Positions 43,890 to 56,784 of a DNA stretch of 64,000 nt are shown here, piece by piece. Under the pieces are notes generated by a model. It did not search any database, was not told the origin of the DNA, and was given only the letters and a program-made list of their open reading frames with translations. The translations under genes were made by a program, and so were the position numbers. Origin of the DNA: Echinococcus granulosus (taxonomy: Eukaryota; Platyhelminthes; Cestoda; Cyclophyllidea; Taeniidae). The first letter of the stretch is position 1; each line of letters begins with the position of its first letter. The stretch lies in assembly GCF_000524195.1 (NCBI RefSeq), contig NW_020170393.1, positions 424,183 through 488,182 on the forward strand, read 5' to 3'.

Positions 43890-46800
43890 ATGGAACTTTT
43901 TATCGTAACATTGACGGGGACTGCGTTTGAACTTCGCGTTTCTCCCAACGACACTGTTATGTCAATCAAATCGAAGATTCAACGTTTCGAGGGTATACAT
44001 ACTAGGTTATTTTAATTTCAACCTACTACTTCGATTGGTATTATTCATTCCCACTCCCTTTAGGCATCCCTGTGGGCCAGCAGCATTTGATCTGGCAAAA
44101 TGGTGAGCTTTCCGATCACCAGTCTTTGCGGGATTGTAGTATCCCTGGTGGAGCCACGTTGCGCCTTGTTTTGGGCATGAAGGGTGGTCCAATTAGCACC
44201 TATAGGCCCCCGCCTGTTACTGCGGCGACTGCTACAATCAGGTTTACCCCTACCATTCACTTCGCTTCGTCTGTCCAAAGTAACGCTGACCGAGGAGACG
44301 ATAATGATGACTCTTCATCTCCTATTCCCCAATCATCCCTCCTACATGAAAACGATGGAAACTCGGAAAGCCAGAAGCAAATAACGTTCTACTTTGTAAA
44401 CACTAATGATAGGTTCGAATTCATGCGGGTCGTTGGTCGGTGAGTACTTTTACCTCAGAACGTCCACCATTTTACCCTAACGGCTCAATTACTGATTTAC
44501 TGCGTTTCATCCTCTGATAGTCGTCATCGTGAAGACACTTCCTCAAATGGTCACTCCACAACTTCCCTCCCCAGTTCAGAGGAGTCTGCAGAGCCACCGC
44601 CTCCAGCTAGTCCAAAACCGCTCGTCTCGAGCAATCTCCTCTCTACTTCCGCAGCTGCTCAATCGTTACCCTACCTACAAACCGATGAGTCTGCGCTCAG
44701 CTGTGAACAATTGGCCCAACTTGCTTCAACTACCTCCGAACCCTCTGTTCTGAAGTCAAGCGACTCACAAAAGTCCTTGGATCGCCAGGCCTCTTCGTCC
44801 CCAACCACCACTACCGCCATTATCGCTGGCTACCTCTGCACTGCTCATGGTCGTGATTCCGATGCTTACGTCTCCGATACTGACGATTGTCTTTCTTCGA
44901 ATTGCGGCGTCGGCGGAGGTGGCGGCGCTACTTACTTCCTCCGTCCACCCTCCCCCGAATGGGATAATCGGGATCTCAGTTCCTCCCCCCCTCCACCTTT
45001 ACCACATCCCATTTTTGATTTTCCCTTCTTGGGTGGGGACGAGGGTGAGGATGATGACAGTCTGGCGGATCTGGAGGATTGCTTGATCTACTATCGATCG
45101 GGTGACGTGCTATTTGGTCCTCCCGCGACGCGCAAGAGTTCCTCCACCTCCTCCCTCCATGGTGGTTGGAGAGGTGCGTGTGGTGATGCCGAATCGCCGA
45201 TCGTAACGCAGGCCAAATTGGAGGAGTGCGAGTCACTGGTGGAGAAGGTGAAGTTGATAAAGGCCCAGCTGTTGCAGAAGAAAGAAGAAAGAATGCAGCG
45301 CAGAATGAGACAGCATAAAAGTGAAGATAAACGAGAGGATAAAGAGCCCAATAAACCCACCGAAGAAAAGTTGAAATCATCCTGTGGTGAGTTCTGCTGT
45401 GTTTTGTGTGGAGGAATCACTTCAAGATGAGACCTTCTTTGTACCAGATTGTCTAACTCTAAGATGAGCACTTCGTTAGCTGCTTGTGGGCGTCTGCGCA
45501 CACATCGTTAGTCACCAGTATATTTACAAGGTTCTGCGTATTTTCCTTCTCCTCCAGTACATGGTGTTTTGTGGTGCATTCACACTACTTAGTGGTACGA
45601 ACGGGTTCGTACTGTTGTTGACCTGTGTTACTGTTTAAAAAAAATGCATTGTAAATCCTTCTGAGATGTGTTAATGATACGTTTGATAACGGCGACTAGT
45701 AGGTAGTAGGTAGATAAAATATCTTTTGATCGAAAGCATGTCCAAATGATGTCCTTCGAAAGCGAGCATATTTTGGTAGCACTCTTTTCCCCTGGGATGT
45801 GGTTATTTGAGCTCGATGTTTGTAAAGTGAGAGCTTGAATGTTTTGTCATAGAAGGCCCAGTGCTAAACGCGTTCACGAGCATCCTTTCCTGCATCTGGG
45901 CCACATGTGTTAAGATACATTGTGAATGAGTTGGATCTGAGCGTCAACAATGCGGAAAGTAGCGAAACCTCAAACTTCGCTAGGTAACTGGTCCGTTTTT
46001 TTCCACACAGTCAAAAATTGCCTGTCGGTGTTGCCGCATCGACTGTGTCCCATTACGATTGCTCGGCAATCATGTATTCCGTACATGAAGTAATCGTTTT
46101 TGCTGCTTCCCATGGCGAAATCTGTGGTGGATACTGCATCAGACTTCGCAAATGTTCCGCAGATCGCCTCGGTGAATGCATCCACTGGCGCGCATCGGAG
46201 TCGAGCACTTTGATACGTGCGCTTCAATGCACGTTTACTTACGCTAATTCCCAGCTTGCATACCTGAGACACATAGAACGAAACAATAATCGTCATCCTA
46301 CGTAAATGCTGTTTCAATTGATACAAGTGGTTTTTTTTCATTTTCAACATACAATTACGTTTCTTCACATCGGTCAAACTTAAATGAGGCGTATTGGGTC
46401 AGCTTTTCTGCATATTAAGCTGTGACTCCGCATTGCCCTTTAAGTTGATAGGGGCTGCGTTGGCTCCACGTGTAGTGGTAAATTCGCACATCGTAGACGA
46501 GTGCCGTTATTGCACCGCGATTTCCATTAAATTTACTAGATTTAAGGCAATTTTATGGCTGGTTTAGGCTTTTTACAACTTCTGCATTTGCTACTACCCT
46601 CTGTTGATCAAAGGTTCAATTTTGACATTATCTAGCTCGCGATATTCTGTTGGGCTGAGTTTGGTAAATCCGATCTACTTTAGACCTTTTTTTCGCTCTT
46701 ATTCATTGCCTCCATTACGCATCACTAAATGGGAGCGTGAAGCGTTTTTTCACTGTGCTCACTTCTGAAAATATGATACAATTACGGGGTTTTAAATTAA

Positions 46801-49800
46801 TTTTTTCGGGAATAGACATAAAAACATTGACAACGGCAAGTCACGTTGTTTTGTCATTGAGAGGTTAACCAAGTGTTAATGAATTCAGCAAGGAAATAAG
46901 ACAGACGGTTGTATAAATTAGTAATCACAAAGAAAAGATATCTCCATGGCATTTGTCATACATCTGATTGCATTAGAACGCCTATCTCACATCACTGGTG
47001 TGCTTGAGCTTGATAACCATTGCATAAACATGGGGTTATAACTCTTCTGCGGAACTTGTCATAGTGCTGCTCTGTTTTTCTCAGGTTTGTACACAAAACT
47101 GTCTTTATCGCCAATTTTGAATACACAATCGTCTTGCTGCGACGCTTTTCTTGACATTTCTCGGGTAAAAGAATAACGGCTGTCTTTGTTGAGTCACAAG
47201 AGTGAGCTCAGTGCTCGCTTAAACGCGCGCATCCATGCTACTCTTGAATCGCTTTTTCTTCCACCGCGCGTAGGCGCAGAAGGTACCCTTCCCCCGCTTG
47301 GTAAAGCTAGCAGTTACGGCAAACCGCATATGCCGAAGATCCGTTCCAGCGGCGGCCAGAGCCTCAAGAAAATGCTTCTCCGCCGTCCCTACACTACCAC
47401 CTCGGCCGTGGATCTTCCGACAGCCGCTGTAGCATCAAATTCCGCCTCCTCTTCTACTGACAATCTCTCATCCACCATTGCTGCCACCGCTGGCTCTGGC
47501 TCCAGCATCACCAGAAGCTCACTTTTGCTGCCCTCAAGGCGCTTCGTCTCGCGCTTTCTCGAGTCCGATCGAAGGCCGAGAGGCATTGCACCCAATAAAA
47601 CTACCTCTGAGACTAATTTGGAGGCTGCTGCCGTTATTCCCGGCTTCAGTGACGCCAGTAATGTTGGTGATATCTACGGCAGTAGTACCAGTAACAGCTA
47701 CTTCAGCCGGTTAGTGTCTGTGTTAGTCCAAAAAGGCAGTTGCTCTACGAGTTCTCACTGATACAGAAATTGGTCTTCTGTCCTTCTCCCCTATCCATCT
47801 GATTTTTGAAGTTTGGTGGTTAGCTGAGATGGCATGGTTTTGCATCGATCTCGAATAAGGATTTGTTGATTTCGCCTTCTCAGCATCCTCGATTTTACTG
47901 TTGGCTGGAAGAGTAGTCAAGACGTCATTCTGTTTGTGAATGAACGGTTTCGTCAGTGTGTCACTCGATGCAAACTACTGGTACTCATGAGCTAAATGCT
48001 TCTATCACATAGTCAACCTGGCGGTGTATTGTTTACTGTGCACCTCTGTTGATAGTTAATTGCCTTCTTCATGTCACCACAAACTCACACCATGCCCTCT
48101 AGACCATCATTTAAACCCATCTATCACCTTACCAGTTGATATAATCACCTTATTTGTCTCCCCATCAACCATATCGTTTTATTCAAGGTTATGAATCACG
48201 CTTTCGTACTTAATATCAATAATATCTCAATAAACTCTACAGTGTTGCGCATATTTGTAATATGGCGTGTGGCCTTTCTGTAATATTTAGTGGTAATTCA
48301 GTTTTTCATGTGGACTTCGGATCAGATGTGCGCTGCGCGCGTCTATTGTCCCGGCTCTTACGCCCCATAGTTGTCAGTTATTCTGAGACGCCCGGTGTGC
48401 ATACAGAGCACTGTTGCCCGTTGCTCCTTCTACAAGTGAACCATTACCGCTAATTTTTTTCACCTGCTATTATCCACTGCACGTGTCTTTTCAATTGACT
48501 CATCCTTGTGTGTAACTTTAGCTTCGGGCGCAGTCTCCGACTGCGCCGCTTTGGGACCGCCCAGTCGCCTGATATTTCAAAAATTGGTTGCTCTGATCGA
48601 TTGATGGATACCCTCAACACCGGGAAGGAGGAGAAGGAGACGATAAGGACGGAGGCAGGAGGGGTATCCTCCCTCCCCTTGATCTTTCCACCTCTCCTCC
48701 CGTCCGCCGCCACCAACCCTGCGGAGTGCGACCGCCTACTTCGACCCACCACCGCTGCCACCGTCGCTGCCTCGTTGCTGCGTGGCCGCTCACCGACGGT
48801 GAAGAAAGCATTAGGCAGCTACTCTAACGATTCCTCAACTCCCGAAGAAATCACCCTTCCTCCTATTTTGAACACGGTGCGAGGGAATCTTACCCGGGGT
48901 GGAGGTGAAAGTATGTAAAACCCTTCTTTATCATTTTAAAAATAAATTTTTTGGCCATGTTGGTAGTTTTGCTAGGCATCTCGGACCATTTCACTGAAAT
49001 TGAGGCAAAACCAGTTAAATTTACTTATTTTGGGAAGTAAAAGATTGCTTTTTTGTCAATGAGAAAGGCCTCTTTTTAGGAGAATCAGCATCTTGAGAAG
49101 AGCTCCTTTCATACCTAAAAATCTTTGGCCGTGCTTCTTTATAGCAGTGCCTATTCCATTTCGTATCGATATGTCTCTTCCAAAAAGCAGTACTTTTTCC
49201 CTGATTTACTTTTGAGTGAGCGTGAAATATTAGTTAAACTTTCGCCGACGAAAATCATCTTACTGTTTTAAGGATACACGAATTCATTGAACATTAAATG
49301 TTCATTTCGCGTTGGAAAAAGTTGTTTTAGGCTCTGGTTGACTAGTCAAACTTGCATCAAGGCTAATGGAAAGTAGGCGTGTCTAGAAGCTTACTCAGCT
49401 TCAGAACTTACAATGAAGGATGCGTAGAATGCAGATTTCCATTTTTCCTCTTATTTTCAATGATTCAACTGATGTCACACAAGTTGGCGAGGTCTATATC
49501 CTCCTCTCAATCGTGCGTACATTTCCTCCCCATCTTAAGTGGCCATGGTGGGAAGCTAAATGCGGTTGCTTTTCCCTTCATTTGGATTCAATTTGAGTTG
49601 CTCCTTGGCCCAAGTGGATTTTTTTCCTGAAAATCTTTGCTTTGCTTGCGACAGTGCCTGCCATTCGCCTGCACATCTGCGTGAAGTGGCGAAACACTCT
49701 TCAACCAGACAAAAGCATCTGTATGCTTGCGTGTAAGTGAAAGAGGATATGAAGGAAGGGGTAAATGCGTGTCTATACCATGCAGTTATCAGCAATGAGT

Positions 49801-51224
49801 CACCTTAAATGCAAGACGAGGTGAAGGAAGCATCAGCCATAGCGATTTGCCGCCTGCCGACGCATAAAAACCAGACTTTGGTCTCCTACATTACTTTATC
49901 CCTAATTTGGACGGCCTTCTGCTTTACATTTCGCACAGCGTGCTGTGTCCATTGCATCGAAGGCTCGTATTCTATTCTGTTTCAGCTTACGAAATACCTT
50001 CCCTTACGAAGAATTCTCAACTATCCTTGCCTTTGCATTAAAGTATGCTGGTTGCTTCACCATCACCATTACTCGCATTCTACCACCACAGGTTCTGGCC
50101 ACGCCACCACGCGGATCGCAGTAGACGAGCACCGATCTCAGCCTCCATTGATGAACCCGTCGTCTTCCTCGAAGACGCGAAAGGACACATCGGAGCCTCC
50201 TCGGAGATCACCAAAAGTGAATACGAATCGATGCGCTAGCTGCAATCGCAAGACTGGCCTCGTTGACTCCTACACCTGCAGGTCTGTACTCTCGACTTCT
50301 TCTTTTAGCTTTGATCATTTTTTGGCATCCTTAAGTTTCTTACATCCGAGTTTTGCTCTCATTTACAGTCTCTCTTTGGGCATAATGCACTACCTCATCG
50401 GCCCCAATGCAACCTTGTAGTGTTACTCCATTAGTACTGACCTATTCCATGCAATAGACTTGAATTCCTACTCAGATACTGAAACGGAACGTTTAGAAGA
50501 TCGCACATCAGACTCTTTTACTTGTCTATAAAAATATTCAGTGATAAAGCGATCCATAAACTCTTGGAAAGTGGAGTCGATTGAGTATTTCATAGGGCTG
50601 TCACAACCTTTTCCTCCACAGCTTCGCGTAAATAGGAAAAGCTTAGTGTGTTCATCTCCGCATGAAACTCGTACAAAATTGTGCATCTTAGGTTCCGCAA
50701 AGTGAAATCGCTGCAGAAAACGACACAAGGCATCCTGATAAGGCTATACTAGTGTAGTTTCGATGCAAATTTATGCTTTCCTCGGACTAGCAGGCGTGGA
50801 GGTTGGCACACCTCATTCTGCTGTTGGCGTCTCGTCAAATGCTGTTTTCTTTATTGTACTGCAACTTGTGCGATTGCGTGGTTCAGATTTGTAGTGCAAT
50901 CGCACTAGCTTAAGCACAATCCCAACCCATTTCTACTGGCGATGCAGGCATCGCTCAATAATGGAGGCAATAGCAATTTAAGTAATTGCAGTCAAAAGAG
51001 AAAAGGGTGAAGAAAACAAAGCCACCCAATAACGGGCGTGAAATAATACTAGTAGCTTATAGTTTTATTTTTCTTGGGCGCTCTGTAGGTGTGAGCGCAA
51101 CTTCTGTTCGAAGCACCGCTACGCGGAGTTGCACGCCTGTCCCTTCGACTACAAGGCGGACGCGAGACGGTACATTCGCGAGACCAATCCCGTCGTGACC
51201 GCAGCCAAACTGCCCAAAATATGA
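43890..51224 (+). CDS. ZFAND4: AN1-type zinc finger / ubiquitin-like protein
   Basis: I join exons 43890-43992, 44064-44439, 44521-45386, 47274-47709, 48522-48910, 50092-50281 and 51089-51224. All phases agree, giving 831 residues (human ZFAND4 has about 730). The N-terminus [19 protein letters not shown] starts a ubiquitin-like domain (about 1-74) that matches vertebrate ZFAND4 closely, including QQHLIW and the [15 protein letters not shown] end. A second conserved patch, [19 protein letters not shown], follows. The middle is low-complexity Ser/Pro/Thr with an acidic run, then a Lys/Glu/Arg-rich, coiled-coil-like segment. The AN1 finger has Cys771, 774, 786, 788, 793, His796, 802 and Cys804. 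The C-terminus AAKLPKI nearly matches the vertebrate end. Introns are 71-1887 bp. The acceptor of exon 4 is the least certain. The function is poorly known; AN1/UBL proteins generally act in ubiquitin-linked protein quality control. Confidence 0.93.
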
Positions 51225-51640
51225 GTCGCTGCGTTGCCTGTGGCTGCACGTTTATTTTTGTTCAGTGTTTTATTTTCCTTCCTAGAGCATCCTTCTAGTT
51301 ATAATTCACCTCTTCCCCCCACCCATTCACTCGTCTTCTCTTCTTACTGCTAGCGCTACGGCCCACCTTTATTTTTGTCCGCCTTCTTCTTACCTCCCTT
51401 GCCACAGACAAAACGCACCTTCCGTAGTTTCCTACCCCGTGCAGATGTTTGTCGTGTGAGTCCGACTTCCGTCTGCTTCCAACTTCCGCATCCGCACAAC
51501 CGCTCGGCTACGTTTTCTTCGTTTTGATATTCCATCACACGCTGGCCGACTGATGATGCCCAAGCGAAATGATCGTTGTTAGTAGAAAGGTAGTGGATTT
51601 ATGTTTAATCCTCCCACTCACTCCCTCCCACAATCGTCAG
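51225..51640. other. ZFAND4 3' UTR and flank
   Basis: Pyrimidine-rich on the + strand with no canonical AATAAA on +. A - strand frame (51538-51356) reads as a Lys-rich peptide ending KKKADKNKGGP with an AATAAA just before its stop. It could be a short antisense gene, but no splice structure supports it and the composition is that of a reversed pyrimidine-rich UTR. Confidence 0.35.
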
Positions 51641-52433
51641 TTCGAGTTCACACCAATGCTGCTGCTGTGGCTACCACTTCTGCATGTGGTGGTGGTGTTC
51701 TCTGGAGGGAAGTGCGGGTTGCATTAGCCATATGCAGAGGCAAGCGAGCCCGGCCACGCCCAACTCGCTTGTGAGTACGTATATCACCGCTTTGAATTTG
51801 TGGCTTCCGGAGCCTAGTATTTATGAAATAGAAGTAAGCTGCCTACTTCCCGATTCACGTCTCCTTCACCTTCTATCCGCTGCGTGTGTCCATTCATTTT
51901 CAGCAGTATACGCCTTACGGGATGTGTACCTGTTATTCTTATCAGTTTGTTTGAAGAAATTGTAAGTACATTACTAGTCAGGATTCTAATAGGAACAAAA
52001 TCTTTAGTTTGAAAAAGTGGCACGGACATTTGATCTCACAGTGAACCGTTCGTTAGTCGACTTTTCCGCCTTGAGCTTGTGAAAAGCGCTGATATCCAAT
52101 TCTCAAATGGACTGCTTCACTCTTTGGCGTCTGGGTCTCTTTCCGTGGGCATAATTGAAGCAATCCTTTATCAAATGTTGTATTTAACTTTGAGATAGCC
52201 TTCTACTTGAAGGCAAATGACCTTGTCTTTAACGAGTGTGCGTACATTGTGTCAGTGTGATGTGCCGAATTTCGACCTCTTCGTCAAACGCACAAGGTAA
52301 GCCTACCATTTGAATGTGCTACGTGTTTTGGCCTCGGGCCGGCACAGCGACTAGTGATGTCCCACGCGTGTTCGTGACTTGACCTCGTAGGATGATGGGT
52401 CAGTTTCGGTTGCCTCTTGTTTACGCCTCCGAG
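51641..52433 (+). CDS. Chain of four short candidate exons
   Basis: Four splice-bounded blocks fit in phase: 51641-51770 (acceptor CAATCGTCAG, donor GTGAGT), 51904-51961 (TCATTTTCAG, GTAAGT), 52256-52296 (TTGTGTCAG, GTAAGC) and 52391-52433 (CCTCGTAG, GTGTCA). Read together they give about 90 residues. These include SIRLTGCVPVILISLFEEI, CDVPNFDLFVKRTR and MMGQFRLPLVYASE, which look like ordinary globular protein. Start and stop exons are not found, and exon 51641-51770 is open in more than one frame. No family is recognised. The chain begins about 400 bp after ZFAND4 ends, so it would be a separate downstream gene. It may be a chance run of splice-like motifs. Confidence 0.3.
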
Positions 52434-55400
52434 GTGTCACAATCCAACTAAATTTCATGGGTCAGTCAAATTTGAGCCCAGTGTAATTACGCGTTTTCGG
52501 AATGCAAGCCTTCGCACAACTCAGGACACCTCATGGTTTAATGCTACTTCTTTTCCATTAAAGTACTTTTTCTAGTGTCTCATCACAAGTGCTTTGTCTG
52601 GGTGATTGAGATCACCGAGCCCCAAGGGTTAGAGGGCGTGGTTAATTATTAGTCTAATCGGTTTTACACTTTTTCTACCTGACTGATAGACTACCGAGGC
52701 AAAATCATCTTTGTAATGTCCCTTTGACCACTTGATCGTCTATTCAAACAAACTGCGGAAACAATGGCAGGTCTGGTCTGTTTAAGGAGTCCAATAAAGT
52801 ATGCAGTTAAAGTGATCAGCAGTCCGTTTAGCCGTCGTCTGTCATGTAGGTTACAGGGGGTACTTGTCTACGAAAGTGGGGTCTACTCTGGTAGATCTAG
52901 AGCGTTTTTGTGACACGTTTTTCTGAAGGCCGGACCTTTTGCTTGTGAGTCAGTCAGATAAGTACGCAATGGAATGGGCTCTTGATCAGAAGCAAATGGG
53001 CTTGCGTGGGTCAATCGAAGGCTGGCATTTACGTCTCTTAGAATTGACTTGACACTCCATTTTATGCAAGAGGAGGGAAGTAGCATTGTAAGTGGTTAGA
53101 AAAGGCAAAACAAAAGCCTGGGTCACATTTTCAGCGCTGTGGGAGTACTTCTTTGTGGAACTTCCAAACAATTCAGGCATTGGCTGGTTGTATTGGTATG
53201 GAAGGCGTCCAAGTAGCTGTCTTGTTCATCCGCATTGTCCTTGTGACTGGTGGCTATGAAGAAAGATTTCTGGTGCAGTCTATTTATTGTCGCCCCGAGG
53301 TTCAGGTGCGTTTTGTTCGTAGTCGCAAGTCGTATTTTAACCTTTGGGGAATATCAATTTAAAGTTGACTCCTCCCTTCTTTTCGTTCTTAATCCCTGAG
53401 GCATCCTAGGCCAATTCCCCATTTACACTCTAGCCGATTTCGCCTTATGGACCTACTCAAAGTGGTGGCATCCAACATGTACTAACAATGACTGTAAGGT
53501 CAAGGTCATCCAAGTGATGTAAACATGGGAAAATGAAAACAATCTAACAGAACTCCAGCACACCCATAAGGTGTACTCTCTTTGTTGGCAATGAAGGTCT
53601 CCGCATTGAAACCTGATTGAGATTTTAACGGTCCCCACGCTCCTGCACGTACACAACATTCTGTCAACTGAGCAGTCATCTGCCGTTTACCCCCGAGGTC
53701 GTGCATGTTTTAAGCCTATCAAATTAATCTAAGGTACTGGGCGTCCCTTTTGGGGTAGGCCCACTCTTGCCACATCAAAGTGGCTACATTTCAGTCGGCC
53801 ATTCCCATNNNNNNNNNNNNNNNNNNNNNNNNNNNNNNNNNNNNNNNNNNNNNNNNNNNNNNNNNNNNNNNNNNNNNNNNNNNNNNNNNNNNNNNNNNNN
53901 NNNNNNNNCTGTGAGGTCTCAAAATATGCTCGCCCCACCTTTAAGTAATCACAACCTCCGCACCGGACACCACTCATCATACAAATGGAGCATTGAGGCG
54001 AATTTTTTATGTCGAAGGAACAGATAAAGTATTGATTTGAGAGCACATGAAGTTGAAACTGAGTGTTTTCTGAATGTCCTACTTAAAACGCATATGTTTA
54101 ACTTGGCGGCATCGTTGTTTTTACCTGAGGTTCTCGGCAAGTGGGAAAGAACGTGGGATTTTTCACCTCCGCAACAATCACAAATGCAGTAAAAACTGAT
54201 TAATTGCTCTCAGTTGTCTAACCTATTTAGGCTGTGAATAACGGTGCCGCGCCCTGACAAACAGGAATTTTGAATTACACGCAGCAGTAGTGCCACGCAA
54301 TTCATTGAAAGGCTACGGCACAGGCGTGTCTATAGTCAATCAGACTGTCAATACCTGATATCGGATTTGGCGCCATTCGTCTCTGCGTAAACACGTATTT
54401 GTCATCCTTGACTAGTTCGTGTAGAAAATCTCACGCCTTCAACTATGCCGACTGCTCTGTGCTACACGTGCAAATTTTGTCGCCATGCAGAATTGCATTT
54501 GGGCATCGACTAGAACGCGGGCTGCTGCTAAGCCACGTCTGTAGCACCTACTACTATTTATCCTTAAGTAGGTGACACTTTGAGTGACATCTATACAAGA
54601 GATCAATTTACCAGTGCTGTAATTCAAATGAAAGAGATAATAATTCTCAAGTAAATTTATCTAGCGTTTAAAACAGTCTTGCTTTGCGTCGCTGACGATT
54701 CCAAAAGGGTGGTTTTTTCTTTTGGTTAGAGGACAATGCATTCATTTTTGCCAAGAATAATGTCTACTAAGATTTAACATCTCAAGCTTTAACTGCACAC
54801 TAAATTTTTCTTGCATTTTTAAACCTGAGAAAATGTAAGAAAGTACTACTTACCTACTGGTTTTGGATTGCACAGCCCTATAGACGAAACCGAAAATTCG
54901 GATACAATTCCCCATTTTCAAAGATCTGTATATTTCGTCCAAAAACTAGTAAATAACATTTTAGTTCACTAAGTGGTTGAAATCTGATGTTAGTGTCTTT
55001 TGACTGCAATTTAAACGGAGTATGTTCAGGATAACTTACACGGATGTTAACGCTGCCAGACAGTCAATTTGAAGGGTAAGGAGTTCACCCACAAAACCTT
55101 CCCCTGTTATTATATCCGTTCCCACACTCCTTCGGACATTCTAAAAGCCGCATAAATTATCTCCGATCACCCGCCTCATGTGAAAGTAATTTAGCCATCC
55201 AAGAGAAGACTAAAATCGCAGGGTGAATCGGTCTACTGCCTGCGTGACCATTAAAAGTCTTACACGTTATTGCCACTGGTGTTGACGATGAGGCAGAAAA
55301 GAATTGCTATTTTGGTTAGCCGTACTAGTACCATAGTTCACTGCTTCTTTTCTAAAGGTCACAATTCTGAAAAAAAAAAACATTAAACTTCCATTTGCAA

Positions 55401-55908
55401 GGGTTTTGTTTCGAGTTCCACTTGCACTGGGCCGAAACGCGTTGCAGTCTCATCTGCCCTCCCTCGAGAAGAGATTCCCCAGTCCCTAAACAAATGGTAA
55501 AATAATATAGGTAGAGACGCTGTTCGCATTTACCGACAATAATTGAATTGCGCAATTAAACATCCCCAAGGTTGCGGAAACCGCGATTTGTTAACTTTGT
55601 GGCTGCATGCATGCGTGCGCGGGTGCGTCCAGGTACCCCCAAAGGCTGGCTGGAGCGACCTAATTGGTGCGCCAGGTGCCCCCATCTGTTTTACCCACTT
55701 TTCCCCCCTCCATCCTCAATTCTCCTTCAAATCTAGTTTCTCTCTTTCCAAAATATGCGCGCGCATTTTATGGGGAAAATGTAAAACACTTCTGTCCTCA
55801 TATTTTGAAGTAGACTTGTTTGAAAATCCCACTGAGAATTTAGAAAGTAGCGGTCATATCGGCAGTATTAATTTGCTAATAAAAGGTTGAACTTAAATTG
55901 TGGGTGTC
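52434..55908. other. Stretch without a supported gene
   Basis: AT-rich to mixed sequence with only short open frames. One acceptor near 52519 is followed by 16 open codons, which could be a last exon of the chain above. The stretch is interrupted by the 100-N gap. Confidence 0.4.
53809..53908. other. Assembly gap of 100 N
   Basis: Exactly 100 undetermined bases, the usual placeholder for a scaffold join of unknown size. The true distance across it is not known, and any gene model crossing it would be unsafe. Confidence 0.99.
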
Positions 55909-56784
55909 GTTATAGCACTCCGAAACCTCCCGGAAAAAGCAAAGAGTTAAACAAACAACCACAGGAATACGTAGCCCCTCTCCTCTATTTGGCGTCGTCC
56001 CCAGGCCAACCGTGCCAGTCATCCACCGAATTTGCGTGCATGTAAGAAGATATTCGACAGCAATGTCACTTATTTCTTTGGGCATTTGCGTTGGATCTGA
56101 AACTTCGTGTGGTTTGGGAACTGCACTGAGGGAAGGGGATCGTGCCAGCCGTCTCGTCTGTCCGTCAGTAATCGTAAGAATACTGGCCTAGAAGATTTCG
56201 CGTCTATTCATCCTCACTACTTTGTTCACACTTTAGTCTTGCCCAGACATATCTATCTGGATCCTATCCAGCCAGTAGTGAGGTGGTGGAGGTATCACGT
56301 GCTTAATTAACCGGCACCATACAGGTGCCATAGACAGCTACGTAATGAACTTTTCCAGATGGTTCACGGCTAGTGTCACTTGTGTTGTTAACGACACTTC
56401 TAGCGAACACGGGTCCCAGGTAGTTGCCGAAGTTTGACCCCATATTCAACTCTTCTGTTTGGAGGTCGTTACCAACTTTCCCATCCGCCGCATATGCACT
56501 TCTTCCGATCCGATAAAGTTTGGAATTCAGAAATAGAAATTAGGGTAGTCGGGGTTTAGGATCGGGTTCGCTTTCCGCTGCCACTATTGTAGCGCCCTGA
56601 GTCCTTTGTAAAGACGAAATGGAGCATGATACTTGAGCAGAAGGTGTTTTACCAACGCATAGAAGAGGTAGAGGCGCTACTGGTATGGCTCAGTTGCCAT
56701 AGCGCCCAGTGGAAGTATAAGGACGGTGCCTCAAATGCCTGCAAAACCTAAACGAAGAGTCAAACAAACAAACAATGTATTACA
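55909..56784 (-). mobile_element. TRIM retrotransposon, copy 3, reversed
   Basis: A reverse-strand copy of about 876 bp. The 5' LTR lies at 56784-56588, from TGTAATACA to GGCGCTACA (197 bp). It is followed by TGGCAGCGGAAAGCGAACCC (56583-56564), the primer-binding region shared with copy 1 but with its first TGG mutated to TAG. The internal part shares blocks with copy 1, for example GGAAGAAGTGCATATGC. The purine tract is read on the - strand at about 55990-55975. The 3' LTR is reduced to about 60 bp (55968-55909) by an internal deletion. No target duplication is visible. Confidence 0.75.
56588..56784 (-). repeat. 5' LTR of TRIM copy 3
   Basis: A full-length 197-bp LTR with TGTA/TACA ends, the best preserved reverse-strand LTR in the window. 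Confidence 0.75.

Noticed and set aside
45970..46377. 135-codon - strand frame and an overlapping 95-codon + strand frame with several Cys
   Set aside because: Both lie inside ZFAND4 intron 3. The Cys pattern matches no defensin or other family and there is no splice or poly(A) context.
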